A stretch of DNA of 64,000 nt from Pseudarthrobacter sp. ATCC 49987 (GTDB lineage: Bacteria; Actinomycetota; Actinomycetes; Actinomycetales; Micrococcaceae). Position numbers and translations under genes: made by a program. This document shows positions 42,068 through 50,545 of this stretch, in pieces (positions within the stretch are counted from its first letter, which is position 1; each line of letters begins with the position of its first letter). Where the stretch lies: contig NZ_JAABNS010000001.1 in NCBI RefSeq assembly GCF_009928425.1, forward strand, positions 620,001-684,000, read 5' to 3'. The notes below the pieces were generated by a model. It did not search any database and had not been told where the DNA came from. It saw nothing but the letters and a program-made list of their open reading frames with translations.

Positions 42068-42895
42068 ATGGCATTCGGCCAGCCACGCATCGAATACAAG
42101 ACCAGCGCCCAGATGCGCTCCATGCACGAGGCCGGACTCGTCCTCAGCCGGGCCCTCGACGCCGCCGTTGCGGCCGCCGCCCCTGGTAAGACAACGAAAG
42201 ACCTCGACGCCGTGTTCGCCGCCGTGCTCAAAGACGCCGGAGCCACCTCCAATTTCCTCGGTTACCACGGTTTCCCGGCCACGATCTGCACCTCCGTCAA
42301 CGAGGAGGTGGTGCACGGCATCCCCGGTGACCGCGTCCTCCAGGACGGGGATATCCTCTCGATCGACGGAGGCGCGATCCTTGATGGCTGGCACTCGGAC
42401 TCCGCCCGCACCGTGATCGTGGGCACCGCCGACCCGGAGGACCAGAGGCTCTCCGACGTCACCGAGGCCGCGATGTGGCATGGGATTGCCGCACTGGCGA
42501 CCGGCAAGTTCGTCGGCGACATCGGAGTCGCCGTCGACGACTATGTGTCCGCGGTGCCCGGCAAGGCTTTGGGCATCCTCGAGGACTACGTGGGCCACGG
42601 CATCGGCTCCGAGATGCATATGGCCCCGGATGTGCCGAACTACCGCACCAACCACCGCGGGCCGAAGATCCGCCCCGGGCTGTGCCTGGCCATTGAACCG
42701 ATGCTGGTGCGTGGCAGCATCGAAACCGCCGTGCTGGAGGACGACTGGACGGTGGTGACCACCGACGGCAAGCGGTCCTGCCAGTGGGAGCATTCCGTGG
42801 CGGTCCACGAAAAGGGCATCTGGGTCCTCTCGGCACCCGACGGGGGAGCCGCCAAGCTGGCCCCGCTCGGCGTCGTGCCCGTCCCGATTCCCTGA
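42068..42895 (+). CDS. map: Type I methionine aminopeptidase
   Basis: The 275-residue enzyme removes N-terminal Met from new proteins. Metal ligands are D100 and D111 (SIDGGAILDGWHSD), H177 (GHGIG), E210 (AIEPML) and E241 (WEHSVAV); H83 completes the site. ATG 42068 follows GAAAGGAAG. It is the last gene of secY-adk-map. The downstream 200 bases hold a tandem duplication and a hairpin. Confidence 0.96.
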   Translation: MAFGQPRIEYKTSAQMRSMHEAGLVLSRALDAAVAAAAPGKTTKDLDAVFAAVLKDAGATSNFLGYHGFPATICTSVNEEVVHGIPGDRVLQDGDILSIDGGAILDGWHSDSARTVIVGTADPEDQRLSDVTEAAMWHGIAALATGKFVGDIGVAVDDYVSAVPGKALGILEDYVGHGIGSEMHMAPDVPNYRTNHRGPKIRPGLCLAIEPMLVRGSIETAVLEDDWTVVTTDGKRSCQWEHSVAVHEKGIWVLSAPDGGAAKLAPLGVVPVPIP

Positions 42896-42959
42896 CCGGT
42901 CCGAAACCGAACCTTGGCTCGGCCATCCTGACCGAAGACGCCTGCGACGCGCTCCGGCG

Positions 42960-43035
42960 CTGACGACGCGCATCGTGGCCCGTGATACGAGGAATCCCTG
43001 ACGACGCGCATCGTGGCCCGTGATACGAGGAATCC
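42960..43035 (+). repeat. Perfect 38-bp tandem direct repeat after map
   Basis: The 38-base unit beginning CTGACGACGCGCATCG and ending CGAGGAATCC occurs at 42960-42997 and 42998-43035 with no mismatch. A third CTG starts a new unit but diverges. Each unit ends with the bases that open the terminator stem that follows. A recent slippage duplication is likely. Confidence 0.9.
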
Positions 43036-43070
43036 CTGGCGATGCTGGTAAACCAGCGTCGCCAGGGATT
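43031..43070 (+). terminator. Large hairpin between map and the ABC importer
   Basis: An 18-base arm at 43031-43048 (AATCCCTGGCGATGCTGG) pairs with 43053-43070, with a single G-U position. Outside it ACGA and TCGT also pair. It sits between convergent genes and could stop transcription from both sides; T runs are short. Confidence 0.65.
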
Positions 43071-43099
43071 CGTCGTGTCGGCAGAGGTCCGGCGCCGCG

Positions 43100-44446
43100 T
43101 CAGCTCTTGAGCTTGGGCTTCACGTCCTTGGTGTAGATGCCTTCCAGCGTTGCCTTGAGCGCCGTCATGGTGGCCTTGACGTCCCCCTGCTGGGTGAGGA
43201 TAGCGGCGGCGGACTTGGCCATCTCCTGGTCCGCGCCGGGCAGGAACACGCGCGCGTTGTCCTGGACCCGGGTCACGGCCAGCTGGTCCATCGCCGTCTT
43301 GATCTGCGGGGTGGCGGCCAGCACGGAGGTCATGTCAGCCGAGGTGCGGGTCGGCATGTAGCCGGTTGCCGCGGAGAACTGCGCCGTGTTTTCCGGTGCC
43401 GTCATGAACTTCAGGAAGGTGGCGGCTGCGAGCTGCACCTCCTTGCTGACACCGCTGGGGATTCCCAGGCCAGCGCCGCCGGTGGGGCAGACCGGGCTTT
43501 CGTTCTTCGGACCGCCCGGCAGGTAGCCGACGCCCACGTTGAACTTCGCGGACTTCAGGACCCCCAGCAGGGAACCCGTGGAGGAGATGGTGGACGAGGT
43601 GATGCCCGCGGCGAAGTCGTCGGCGGCTTCCTTGGACGAGACGCCGGCCCACTTGTCCTTGAAGATCGAGTCCTGGGCCCACTGCAGGGCGGCGACCGAC
43701 TCGGCGGAATCACAATTGAAGGTCCAACCGTTGGACCAGCTGCCGCCCCAGCCCCACAGGTTGTTCTGCAGCGTCCAGCCTGCGTAGCCGGCCAGCGCCG
43801 GGTAGATGTAGGCGTACTGGGCGCCGGAGCTGGCCTTCAGCTTGGGTGCCCACTCGGCAAATTCCTGCCACGTCTTCGGAGCGCGGTCCGGCAGCCCGGC
43901 GGCCTTGAAGTGGTCCTTGTTGTAGTAGAACAGCGGGGTGGAGCGGCCGTAGGGGAGCGCCCACTGCTTGTCCTCGTACTGGTAATCGGCGATGAGGGAC
44001 TTCTGGAAGTCATCCACCTTGATGTCCAGCTGCTTCACCAGGCTGTTCAGGGCGATGATGTTGCCGTTGGAGAAGTAGCGGAACCACCACACGTCGGAGA
44101 GCACCACAAGGCCCGGGAGGCCGGACTTCGCAGCCTGCGAGGTCTGGAACTTCTGCGCGATTTCCTCATAGTTCGCCCCGGCGGTGACCAGGTTGACCTT
44201 GATGTCCGGGAACTTGGCGTGGAACTTCTCGATGATGGCCTTCTCCACGTCCTGGGACTTGCCCGGGTGGTTGGACCAAAAGTCGATCGAGGCTGCGGGC
44301 TTGACGCCGGAGAAATCGATGTCGGCGGCAGCGGTCGCAGCCCCGGTGCTTGCAGTGGACGGGCCTCCGCAGGCAGCCAGCGCGGCGGCACCGGCTCCGG
44401 CGCCTGCCAGTCCCAGGAAATTCCGGCGGTCAAGATTCAAAGCCAT
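43100..44446 (-). CDS. Sugar ABC transporter substrate-binding lipoprotein
   Basis: The 448-residue protein is a family 1 extracellular solute-binding protein. Its N-terminus has a twin-arginine pattern (DRRNFLGLAG) followed by a lipobox (ALAAC, cysteine near residue 28), so it may be a Tat-exported lipoprotein. FWSNHPGKSQDVEKAIIEKF is typical of the fold. I start at ATG 44446 (MALNLDRRNF) after AGAGGA; an upstream extension is a translated repeat. It is the last gene of a minus-strand operon with two permeases. The ligand is not known; gene type suggests an oligosaccharide or polyol. Confidence 0.88.
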   Translation of the reverse strand: MALNLDRRNFLGLAGAGAGAAALAACGGPSTASTGAATAAADIDFSGVKPAASIDFWSNHPGKSQDVEKAIIEKFHAKFPDIKVNLVTAGANYEEIAQKFQTSQAAKSGLPGLVVLSDVWWFRYFSNGNIIALNSLVKQLDIKVDDFQKSLIADYQYEDKQWALPYGRSTPLFYYNKDHFKAAGLPDRAPKTWQEFAEWAPKLKASSGAQYAYIYPALAGYAGWTLQNNLWGWGGSWSNGWTFNCDSAESVAALQWAQDSIFKDKWAGVSSKEAADDFAAGITSSTISSTGSLLGVLKSAKFNVGVGYLPGGPKNESPVCPTGGAGLGIPSGVSKEVQLAAATFLKFMTAPENTAQFSAATGYMPTRTSADMTSVLAATPQIKTAMDQLAVTRVQDNARVFLPGADQEMAKSAAAILTQQGDVKATMTALKATLEGIYTKDVKPKLKS

Positions 44447-44469
44447 GGTGGATCCTCTCGATGATGCTG

Positions 44470-44505
44470 ACTGTGGTGACTGTGGTGACGGTGGTGACTG
44501 TGATT
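44470..44505 (-). repeat. Four imperfect 9-bp tandem repeats before the binding-protein gene
   Basis: Units of ACTGTGGTG at 44470, 44479, 44488 (ACGGTGGTG) and 44497 (ACTGTGATT) lie in the 83-base gap between the second permease and the binding protein. On the transcribed strand they read CACCACAGT repeats, just before the ribosome binding site. Unit number could vary. Confidence 0.7.
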
Positions 44506-44529
44506 GAAGGGGAAAGTTCGAACGCAGCG

Positions 44530-45468
44530 TCACCCGGTGACGCTGCCCTGGGTCAGGCCGGCCACGATGTAGCGCTGCAGCGCGGCGAAGACCAGCAGGA
44601 TGGGGACGATCACCAGGACGGCACCGGCCATCAGGATGCCCCAGCCGGAGCCGTTGCCCTCGGAGTTCTGCAGCAGGGTCAGGCCCACCGGCAGGGTCAT
44701 CGTTTCGGGGCGGTCGGTGATGATGAGCGGCCAGATGTAGTCATTCCATTCGCTCACGACGACGACGAGCGCGACCGTGGCGATCGACGGGCCGGAGACT
44801 GGTGCCACGATCTGCCACAGGCGGCGCCAGTGGCCGGCGCCGTCGATCTCTGCCGATTCCAGGATGGAGGCGGGCAGCGTCATGAAGTGCTGGCGCAGCA
44901 GGAAGGTGCCAAACGCCGTGCCCAGGCCCGGGAGGATGATGCCCCACAGGGTGTTCTTGCCGCCCATCCCGGCAATCAGGATGTAGTTGGGCAGGATGGA
45001 CACCTGCGGGGGGACCATCAGGGCCACGAGGATCAGCACGAAGATGACGTTCTTGTACGGGAACCGGACGAACACCAGCGCATAGGCGGTCAGGATGGCC
45101 AGGAGGACCTTGATGGTGGCGCCCACGCTGGTGACAATCAGGCTGTTCATGAAGAACTGGGCGAACGGCACCGTCGTCATGGCGATGTTGTAGTTCTCGA
45201 GATTTACGCCCTCCGGCAGGATCTTCAAGTCCATGGTGATGATTTCGCCGGGCTGCTTGAAGGAGCTCAGCACCATCCACAGCAGGGGCAGGAACACCAC
45301 CAGGGTGGTGAGGATCAGCGGAAGGTAGCCGCCGGCAATGGTCTTCGTCAGGTTGGCCCGCGAGAACGGCCGGTGGCGGTGCAGCGGAATGTCGGGACCG
45401 GAATCCGGAGCGGAGGCGGGGCCGGCCTGGGCGGCGGGATCGGGGCTGACGGGGGAGAGCAGGCTCAC
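44530..45468 (-). CDS. Sugar ABC transporter permease (MalG type)
   Basis: The 312-residue protein has six membrane helices and the CUT1 permease loop ESAEIDGAGHWRRLWQIVAP with the EAA-type motif that docks the ATPase. The first 35 residues are Pro/Ala-rich. It starts at GTG 45468, overlapping the upstream permease by four bases. It forms the membrane pore with the permease at 45465-46415. No ATPase gene is next to them. Confidence 0.92.
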   Translation of the reverse strand: MSLLSPVSPDPAAQAGPASAPDSGPDIPLHRHRPFSRANLTKTIAGGYLPLILTTLVVFLPLLWMVLSSFKQPGEIITMDLKILPEGVNLENYNIAMTTVPFAQFFMNSLIVTSVGATIKVLLAILTAYALVFVRFPYKNVIFVLILVALMVPPQVSILPNYILIAGMGGKNTLWGIILPGLGTAFGTFLLRQHFMTLPASILESAEIDGAGHWRRLWQIVAPVSGPSIATVALVVVVSEWNDYIWPLIITDRPETMTLPVGLTLLQNSEGNGSGWGILMAGAVLVIVPILLVFAALQRYIVAGLTQGSVTG

Positions 45469-46415
45469 GAGTAGTGCACCTTCCGTTCGACGAACCGCAG
45501 TTGAAGCACGGTGATGATGAGCAGGATGGCGAACAGAATCACCGAGATTGCGGCCGAGTAGCCGGCCCGGTTGAACGCACCGAAGGCCTGGAGATAGGCC
45601 TCGTAGATCAGCGTGCTGGTGCCGTTGCCCAGCGGGGTCATAATCCGGATCAGGTCGAAGGCCTGCAACGAGCTCAGCATGGTGGTGATGAGCAGGAAGA
45701 ACGTGGTGGGGGAGAGCAGCGGCAGGGCCATGCTGACAAAGCGCCGGAAACCGTTGGCTCCGTCCAGTGACGCGGCCTCCATGACGTCCTGCGGGAGCGA
45801 CTGCAACCCGGCCAGGTAGACGACGGCGCAGTAGCCGAGGTTTTTCCAGACGTAGACGATGATGACCATGACCAGGGACAGTTGCGGATCATTGATCCAC
45901 TGGGGGCTCTGCTGGCCGAGGCCGCGCAGGAGCCAGGCGAGCACCCCGTAGCCGGGATCGAAAATGAACAGCCAGACGAGGCCGACGCCGACCCCGCTGA
46001 GCACGTACGGGGCGAAGACGGCTGAGCGCGCGAACGTCGTCCCGCGGATCCTGGAGTTCAGGGCAAGGGCCACCAGGAGGCCCAGGACCATGGAACCGCC
46101 GACCGTGATAACGGTGAAAACGGTGGTGGTGCCCAAGACCTTGGTGGCGTCCGAACTCGTGAAGAACGTGACGTAGTTGTCGAAGCCCACCACGGTGGCC
46201 GACGCCGAGCCGAGGGTCCAGTCCAGGGTGGAGTAGTAGATGTTGTTGAAGAGCGGGAGGTAGGTAAACACCGCAATCAGGAGGAGGTTAGGGAGGGCCA
46301 GGGCCAGGAAAACGAAGAAGTCCCGGCGGGTTCTGGCGGACCAGCGGGCGCGCGGCGCAGCGGCCGGCCTGGCCTCCACGACAGCGCGGGGGCGGTAGGT
46401 CAATTGTCGAGTCAT
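45465..46415 (-). CDS. Sugar ABC transporter permease (MalF type)
   Basis: The 316-residue protein has six hydrophobic helices and the EAA loop EAASLDGANGFRRFVSMALP. It is the first gene of the minus-strand operon. CUT1 importers in actinobacteria often share one ATPase encoded elsewhere, which would explain the missing ATPase. The upstream 266 bases are shared with a divergent peptidase gene. Confidence 0.92.
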   Translation of the reverse strand: MTRQLTYRPRAVVEARPAAAPRARWSARTRRDFFVFLALALPNLLLIAVFTYLPLFNNIYYSTLDWTLGSASATVVGFDNYVTFFTSSDATKVLGTTTVFTVITVGGSMVLGLLVALALNSRIRGTTFARSAVFAPYVLSGVGVGLVWLFIFDPGYGVLAWLLRGLGQQSPQWINDPQLSLVMVIIVYVWKNLGYCAVVYLAGLQSLPQDVMEAASLDGANGFRRFVSMALPLLSPTTFFLLITTMLSSLQAFDLIRIMTPLGNGTSTLIYEAYLQAFGAFNRAGYSAAISVILFAILLIITVLQLRFVERKVHYS

Positions 46416-46681
46416 TCAGGTCTCTAACGGGTCCGTGCCTGCCGGTGGCAGGCGGGTGGGCGGGGATACCTTGCTATCACTTCACCACATGGTTGGTGGC
46501 CAAAATCCCGCCCAAGGCCCCAGCAAAGCTTTGTTGTCCAAGGCTTCGTCGCCTGTTCACATCGTGTTGCATGGAGGATTACATAACGCTTGTTTGGGCC
46601 ACAGCCACGCGGCCGCGATTCGTCCAGGCGATGGAGTGGCGCCTGTGGGCAGTCGCCGCCGCGGGGGCGCACAATAGAGCC
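46416..46681 (-). promoter_or_regulatory. Divergent intergenic region, ABC operon and P1 peptidase
   Basis: The 266-base gap must hold promoters for both directions. TTGGAC occurs on the minus strand near 46535-46540. A 10-base palindrome CAAAGCTTTG lies at 46524-46533. No confident promoter or regulator site could be assigned and no regulator gene is adjacent. Confidence 0.3.
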
Positions 46682-47749
46682 ATGACTGCGATTACGGATG
46701 TGCCGGGCGTGAGGGTGGGCCATGCCGGCAGGGTGGGTGAAGGCTGGCTGAGCGGGGTGACGGTGGTGCTGCCGCCGGCCGGGACGGTGGGCTCCGTCGA
46801 TGTCCGGGGCGGCGGTCCCGGGACGCATGAAACCGATGCCTTGGACCCAACAACACTGACCCGTACCGTCGATGCGATCGTCCTCAGCGGGGGAAGCGCC
46901 TACGGCCTTGCCGCGGCCCACGGCGCCCAGCGCTGGTGCGAGGAGAACGGCAGGGGGTTCGCCGTGCCCGGCGGCCTGGTCCCGATCGTGCCGGCCGCGG
47001 CCATCTTTGACCTTGGCCGCGGCGGGGACTTCGCCGCGCGCCCGGACGCCGCCATGGGCTACGCGGCCACCGCGGACGCCGCCGCCCGGCAGGAAGGGCA
47101 CGACGTCGAACGAGGCAACGTAGGAGCCGGCACCGGAGCCCTCATCGGCCGGGGCAAGTACAAAGGAGGCGTGGGCACAGCCTCCATCACCTTGGACAAC
47201 GGCGTCGTGGTCGGAGTCCTGGCCGTAGTTAACGCGCTGGGACTGCCCTTTGAAACATCAGTGGCTAACGCCGCAAAGAGCGCGAATCCGGACGGGGCGG
47301 CGGATCCGGAACCCGGCAGCGTGCGTCTATGCGGGGGCCACGACGGCGGGGTTCCCTGGCCGAGCTTGCGAGGCGAGGGTGCCGGTGGGGAGGAACGAGC
47401 GAGCACGCAGAGGGTTTCGAATTTGCCGCCCCTCAACACGACACTCGTCGTCGTCGCAACCAACGCGATGCTGGACAAGGCCGAATGCAAGCGCACAGCC
47501 TCTGCCGCCCACGCCGGACTGGCCCGTGCACTGAATCCCAGCCACACCCTGGCCGACGGCGACACGGTCTTTTGCCTCGCCACCGGCGCGCTCGCACTGG
47601 ACCGCAGCAGCGAGTCCGCGCGGCAGGTGAGCCTCATCACCCTGCAGAGCGCGGCAGCCGACGTCGTGCGCCTGGCCATCCTGGACGGGATTGCCCGCGC
47701 GGAAGCCGTGAGCACGCCGGCGGGCGATTTTGGTGCATACGGACGCTGA
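46682..47749 (+). CDS. P1 family (DmpA-like) peptidase
   Basis: The 355-residue protein belongs to the self-processing P1 peptidase/aminopeptidase family. RGGGPGTHETDAL (residues 42-54), VLSGGSAYGLAAAHG and GNVGAGTGA match the N-terminal chain; the conserved LNTTL at 251-255 marks the expected autocleavage site with Thr253 as the new N-terminal nucleophile. Residues 209-250 are an unusual Gly/Glu/Arg-rich linker (GGHDGGVPWPSLRGEGAGGE). I start at ATG 46682 because the family begins here (MTAITDVPGVRVGH). The substrate is unknown. Confidence 0.88.
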   Translation: MTAITDVPGVRVGHAGRVGEGWLSGVTVVLPPAGTVGSVDVRGGGPGTHETDALDPTTLTRTVDAIVLSGGSAYGLAAAHGAQRWCEENGRGFAVPGGLVPIVPAAAIFDLGRGGDFAARPDAAMGYAATADAAARQEGHDVERGNVGAGTGALIGRGKYKGGVGTASITLDNGVVVGVLAVVNALGLPFETSVANAAKSANPDGAADPEPGSVRLCGGHDGGVPWPSLRGEGAGGEERASTQRVSNLPPLNTTLVVVATNAMLDKAECKRTASAAHAGLARALNPSHTLADGDTVFCLATGALALDRSSESARQVSLITLQSAAADVVRLAILDGIARAEAVSTPAGDFGAYGR

Positions 47750-47771
47750 GTGCGCTACGATTGCTGGATTT

Positions 47772-47799
47772 AACATTCGGGCGGTAATGCCGTAATGTT
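47772..47799 (+). other. Hairpin in the infA upstream region
   Basis: AACATT (47772-47777) and CGG pair with CCG and AATGTT (47794-47799) around an 8-9 base loop with one bulge. It follows the P1 peptidase stop by 22 bases and could be its terminator or part of the infA leader. Confidence 0.4.
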
Positions 47800-47926
47800 G
47801 TCTGTTGGTTGTCTGCCCTGTTGTGCCCTTTTGTGGCCGGGAGGCATCAGCCAATCAATCAAAAACGTCCGCGGTCATTTCCGGTGCAAGCCGGAGGGCT
47901 GCGGCAAACAACAGTTAGCGGAGGGT

Positions 47927-48148
47927 ATGGCCAAGAAGGACGGGGTCATTGAGATCGAGGGCGTTGTGACTGAGGCGCTGCCTAACGCGATGTTTCGCGT
48001 TGAGCTCACCAACAAGCACATCGTTCTGGCACACATCTCTGGAAAGATGCGCCAGCACTACATCAGGATTCTCCCTGAGGACCGGGTAGTGGTGGAGCTG
48101 AGCCCGTACGACCTGACACGTGGTCGTATCGTCTACCGCTACAAGTAA
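47927..48148 (+). CDS. infA: Translation initiation factor IF-1
   Basis: The 73-residue OB-fold protein begins [20 protein letters not shown] and contains [19 protein letters not shown]. It binds the A site during initiation. ATG 47927 follows GGAGGG; the reading frame extends upstream without similarity, so the short start is used. rpmJ follows after 69 bases. Confidence 0.98.
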   Translation: MAKKDGVIEIEGVVTEALPNAMFRVELTNKHIVLAHISGKMRQHYIRILPEDRVVVELSPYDLTRGRIVYRYK

Positions 48149-48217
48149 ACACTGGCCGGCCAAAGCAACAGCTCAAAGCCGGTCCAGCTGACCAACTGCA
48201 ACACGCAAAGGAACGCC

Positions 48218-48331
48218 ATGAAGGTCAAGCCGAGCGTTAAGCAGATCTGCGAAAAGTGCAAAGTGATCCGCCGTAATGGCCGGGTCATGGTGATCTGCGA
48301 GAACCCGCGCCACAAGCAGCGCCAGGGCTAA
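48218..48331 (+). CDS. rpmJ: 50S ribosomal protein L36
   Basis: A 37-residue frame reads [20 protein letters not shown] and continues to KQRQG. Three of the usual zinc ligands are visible as C11, C14 and C27, with H32 as the fourth, so this is the zinc-binding form. AAAGGAA precedes ATG 48218. It sits in the usual infA-rpmJ-rpsM order. Confidence 0.97.
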   Translation: MKVKPSVKQICEKCKVIRRNGRVMVICENPRHKQRQG

Positions 48332-48380
48332 TTTCCCTCTTCGGGAAATCCTGGGTTGCTAACCCACGCAAGTAAATAAA

Positions 48381-48504
48381 AGGCAGCACAAGCTGATCTG
48401 GGACATATGGGCCCGTACAGCTAACCCCCGGTCGGAGGCTGGGGCCGCACGGTTTGTGCGGGTGTACTGCCTACGACCTCCGGTTTATTCAAGGAGCACT
48501 GCCT
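48381..48504 (+). ncRNA. Candidate structured leader RNA of rpsM
   Basis: An outer stem pairs AGGCAGCACA (48381-48390) with TGTACTGCCT (48463-48472), nine of ten bases. It encloses three hairpins in tight succession: AGCTG/CAGCT (48391-48395 with 48418-48422), CCCC/GGGG (48426-48429 with 48441-48444) and CCGCAC/GTGCGG (48445-48450 with 48456-48461). A second CTGCCT stands at 48499-48504, between the ribosome binding site and the rpsM ATG, and could replace the first as partner of AGGCAG. CTCC (48478-48481) can also pair with the GGAG (48493-48496) of the binding site. I infer a translational switch, perhaps sensing a ribosomal protein. Confidence 0.5.
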
Positions 48505-48506
48505 CT

Positions 48507-48881
48507 ATGGCTCGTCTCGCTGGCGTAGACATTCCCCGCGAAAAGCGGTTGGAAATTGCGCTTACTTACATCTACGGCGTGGGCAAGACCCGTGCACACG
48601 AAACCCTGGCTGCCACCGGCATCAGCGCGGACGTTCGGGTCAAGGACCTGTCCGACGCCGAGCTCGTCCAGCTGCGTGATTACATTGAAGGCAACTACAA
48701 GGTTGAGGGTGACCTTCGCCGCGAAGTAGCAGCAGATATCCGCCGCAAGGTTGAAATCGGCAGCTACGAAGGTATTCGCCACCGTAAGGGCCTGCCAGTG
48801 CGCGGACAGCGTACAAAGACGAACGCGCGTACCCGCAAGGGCCCGAAGCGCACCGTCGCAGGCAAGAAGAAGACGCGCTAA
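48507..48881 (+). CDS. rpsM: 30S ribosomal protein S13
   Basis: The 124-residue protein begins [20 protein letters not shown] at ATG 48507 after AAGGAG and holds [20 protein letters not shown] and [21 protein letters not shown]13 contacts the P-site tRNA and the 50S subunit. It heads the alpha-type gene group, preceded by a structured leader. Confidence 0.98.
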   Translation: MARLAGVDIPREKRLEIALTYIYGVGKTRAHETLAATGISADVRVKDLSDAELVQLRDYIEGNYKVEGDLRREVAADIRRKVEIGSYEGIRHRKGLPVRGQRTKTNARTRKGPKRTVAGKKKTR

Positions 48882-48922
48882 ACCGCTCGTCTTCCACCCG
48901 ATAACTTTCTGTAGGAGAAAAA

Positions 48923-49324
48923 ATGCCCCCGAAGACTCGTGGCGCGGTTCGCAAGCCGCGTAAGAAGGACAAGAAGAATATCGCGCTGGGCCAGGCGCAC
49001 ATCAAGAGCACCTTTAACAACACCATCGTTTCCATCACGGACCCGAACGGTGCTGTCATCTCCTGGGCTTCCTCCGGTGAGGTTGGCTTCAAGGGCTCAC
49101 GTAAGTCCACCCCGTTCGCAGCCCAGATGGCCGCCGAAGCCGCCGCAAAGCGTGCGCAGGAGCACGGTATGCGCAAGGTTGACGTATTCGTCAAGGGCCC
49201 GGGTTCGGGACGCGAAACGGCTATCCGTTCACTGCAGGCTGCTGGCCTTGAGGTTGGATCCATCCAGGATGTAACCCCCAGCGCCCACAACGGCTGCCGT
49301 CCGCCGAAGCGCCGCCGCGTCTAA
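48923..49324 (+). CDS. rpsK: 30S ribosomal protein S11
   Basis: The 133-residue protein has [20 protein letters not shown] and the C-terminal signature [25 protein letters not shown] precedes ATG 48923. S11 lines the mRNA exit on the platform. In many bacteria rpsD follows; here rpoA follows after a hairpin. Confidence 0.98.
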   Translation: MPPKTRGAVRKPRKKDKKNIALGQAHIKSTFNNTIVSITDPNGAVISWASSGEVGFKGSRKSTPFAAQMAAEAAAKRAQEHGMRKVDVFVKGPGSGRETAIRSLQAAGLEVGSIQDVTPSAHNGCRPPKRRRV

Positions 49325-49343
49325 GGCTTTCCAACGCACCGGT

Positions 49344-49375
49344 GCTTGCCCGGACCTTCAATGGTCCGGGCAAGC
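49344..49375 (+). other. Perfect 13-bp hairpin between rpsK and rpoA
   Basis: GCTTGCCCGGACC (49344-49356) pairs exactly with GGTCCGGGCAAGC (49363-49375), loop TTCAAT. There is no T run, so it may be a partial terminator or stability element that uncouples rpoA from the ribosomal genes. Confidence 0.7.
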
Positions 49376-49423
49376 CCGGCGGCGTTAAGTCTTCAGACCG
49401 ATCTTTCCACCACCTGTGTTGCG

Positions 49424-49434
49424 TCATATAGCGG
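49424..49434 (+). promoter_or_regulatory. TCATATAGCGG element before rpoA
   Basis: The 11-mer matches the two copies upstream of rpoB; with flanks it shares 13 bases (GTCATATAGCGGA) with the copy at 8090. It lies after the rpsK hairpin and 24 bases before rpoA, so it could be the -10 region of an rpoA promoter or a regulator site. Confidence 0.4.
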
Positions 49435-49457
49435 ATGCTCGCCGAAAGGAAACCTAA

Positions 49458-50468
49458 GTGCTCATTGCACAGCGCCCCACCCTCTCCGAAGAGGTCGTCT
49501 CCGATAACCGCTCCCGTTTCATCATTGAACCGCTGGAGCCCGGTTTCGGTTACACCCTCGGAAACTCCCTCCGCCGTACCCTGCTCTCCTCCATCCCCGG
49601 TGCCTCTGTCACGAGCATCCGGATCGATGGCGTGCTGCACGAGTTCACCACGGTTCCGGGTGTCAAGGAAGATGTCACTGAGATCATCCTGAACATCAAG
49701 AACCTGTCGGTTTCCTCCGAGCACGACGAGCCGGTTGTTGCCTACCTGCGCAAGCAGGGCCCGGGAGTCGTCACCGCCGCGGACATCGCTCCGCCGGCCG
49801 GCGTCGAATTCCACAACCCGGATCTGCACATTGCCACGCTGAACTCGAAGGGCAAGTTCGAACTCGAACTGACCATCGAGCGCGGCCGCGGCTACGTTTC
49901 GGCAGCTCAGAACAAGTCTGGCGACTCCGAGATCGGCCGCATTCCGGTCGACTCGATCTACTCGCCGGTCCTGAAGGTTACTTTCCGCGTGGAAGCTACC
50001 CGTGTTGAGCAGCGCACTGACTTCGACAAGCTCATTGTCGACGTCGAGACCAAGCAGGCCATCGCCCCGCGCGATGCCGTTGCTTCGGCAGGTACCACCC
50101 TGGTGGAACTGTTCGGGCTGGCCCGCGAGCTGAACACCGCAGCTGAAGGTATCGAGATTGGCCCGTCGCCGACGGATGCTGCCCTGGCAGCAGACATGGC
50201 CCTGCCGATCGAGGATCTGGACCTCACCGTCCGTTCCTACAACTGCCTCAAGCGTGAGGGCATCCACACCGTGGGTGAACTCGTGGCCCGCTCCGAGGCC
50301 GACCTCATGGACATCCGTAACTTCGGTGCGAAGTCCATCGATGAGGTCAAGGCAAAGCTGGTTGAACTGGGCCTGTCCCTCAAGGACTCGCCTCCCGGTT
50401 TTGACCTCGCAGCACGCGCCGCAGCAATTGAAGAGGACGACGCCGCTTTCAGCGACGACGAGCTCTAA
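49458..50468 (+). CDS. rpoA: DNA-directed RNA polymerase alpha subunit
   Basis: The 336-residue protein starts at GTG 49458 ([20 protein letters not shown]) after GAAAGGAAA. The assembly domain has [20 protein letters not shown]; the C-terminal DNA-binding domain has [20 protein letters not shown] and [17 protein letters not shown]. It dimerises to seed RNA polymerase assembly and contacts activators and UP elements. rplQ follows after 77 bases. Confidence 0.98.
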   Translation: MLIAQRPTLSEEVVSDNRSRFIIEPLEPGFGYTLGNSLRRTLLSSIPGASVTSIRIDGVLHEFTTVPGVKEDVTEIILNIKNLSVSSEHDEPVVAYLRKQGPGVVTAADIAPPAGVEFHNPDLHIATLNSKGKFELELTIERGRGYVSAAQNKSGDSEIGRIPVDSIYSPVLKVTFRVEATRVEQRTDFDKLIVDVETKQAIAPRDAVASAGTTLVELFGLARELNTAAEGIEIGPSPTDAALAADMALPIEDLDLTVRSYNCLKREGIHTVGELVARSEADLMDIRNFGAKSIDEVKAKLVELGLSLKDSPPGFDLAARAAAIEEDDAAFSDDEL

Positions 50469-50545
50469 CAAACAGATCTTGGCCTGCCGGCTGTCTGCAC
50501 CATGGTGTGCGCAGCCCAACGGCTTCCATATGAGGAGAAACTATT

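Noticed and set aside
46524..46533. CAAAGCTTTG as a LacI-family operator for the ABC operon
   Set aside because: It is only 10 bases, lacks the usual central CG and no LacI-type gene is adjacent.
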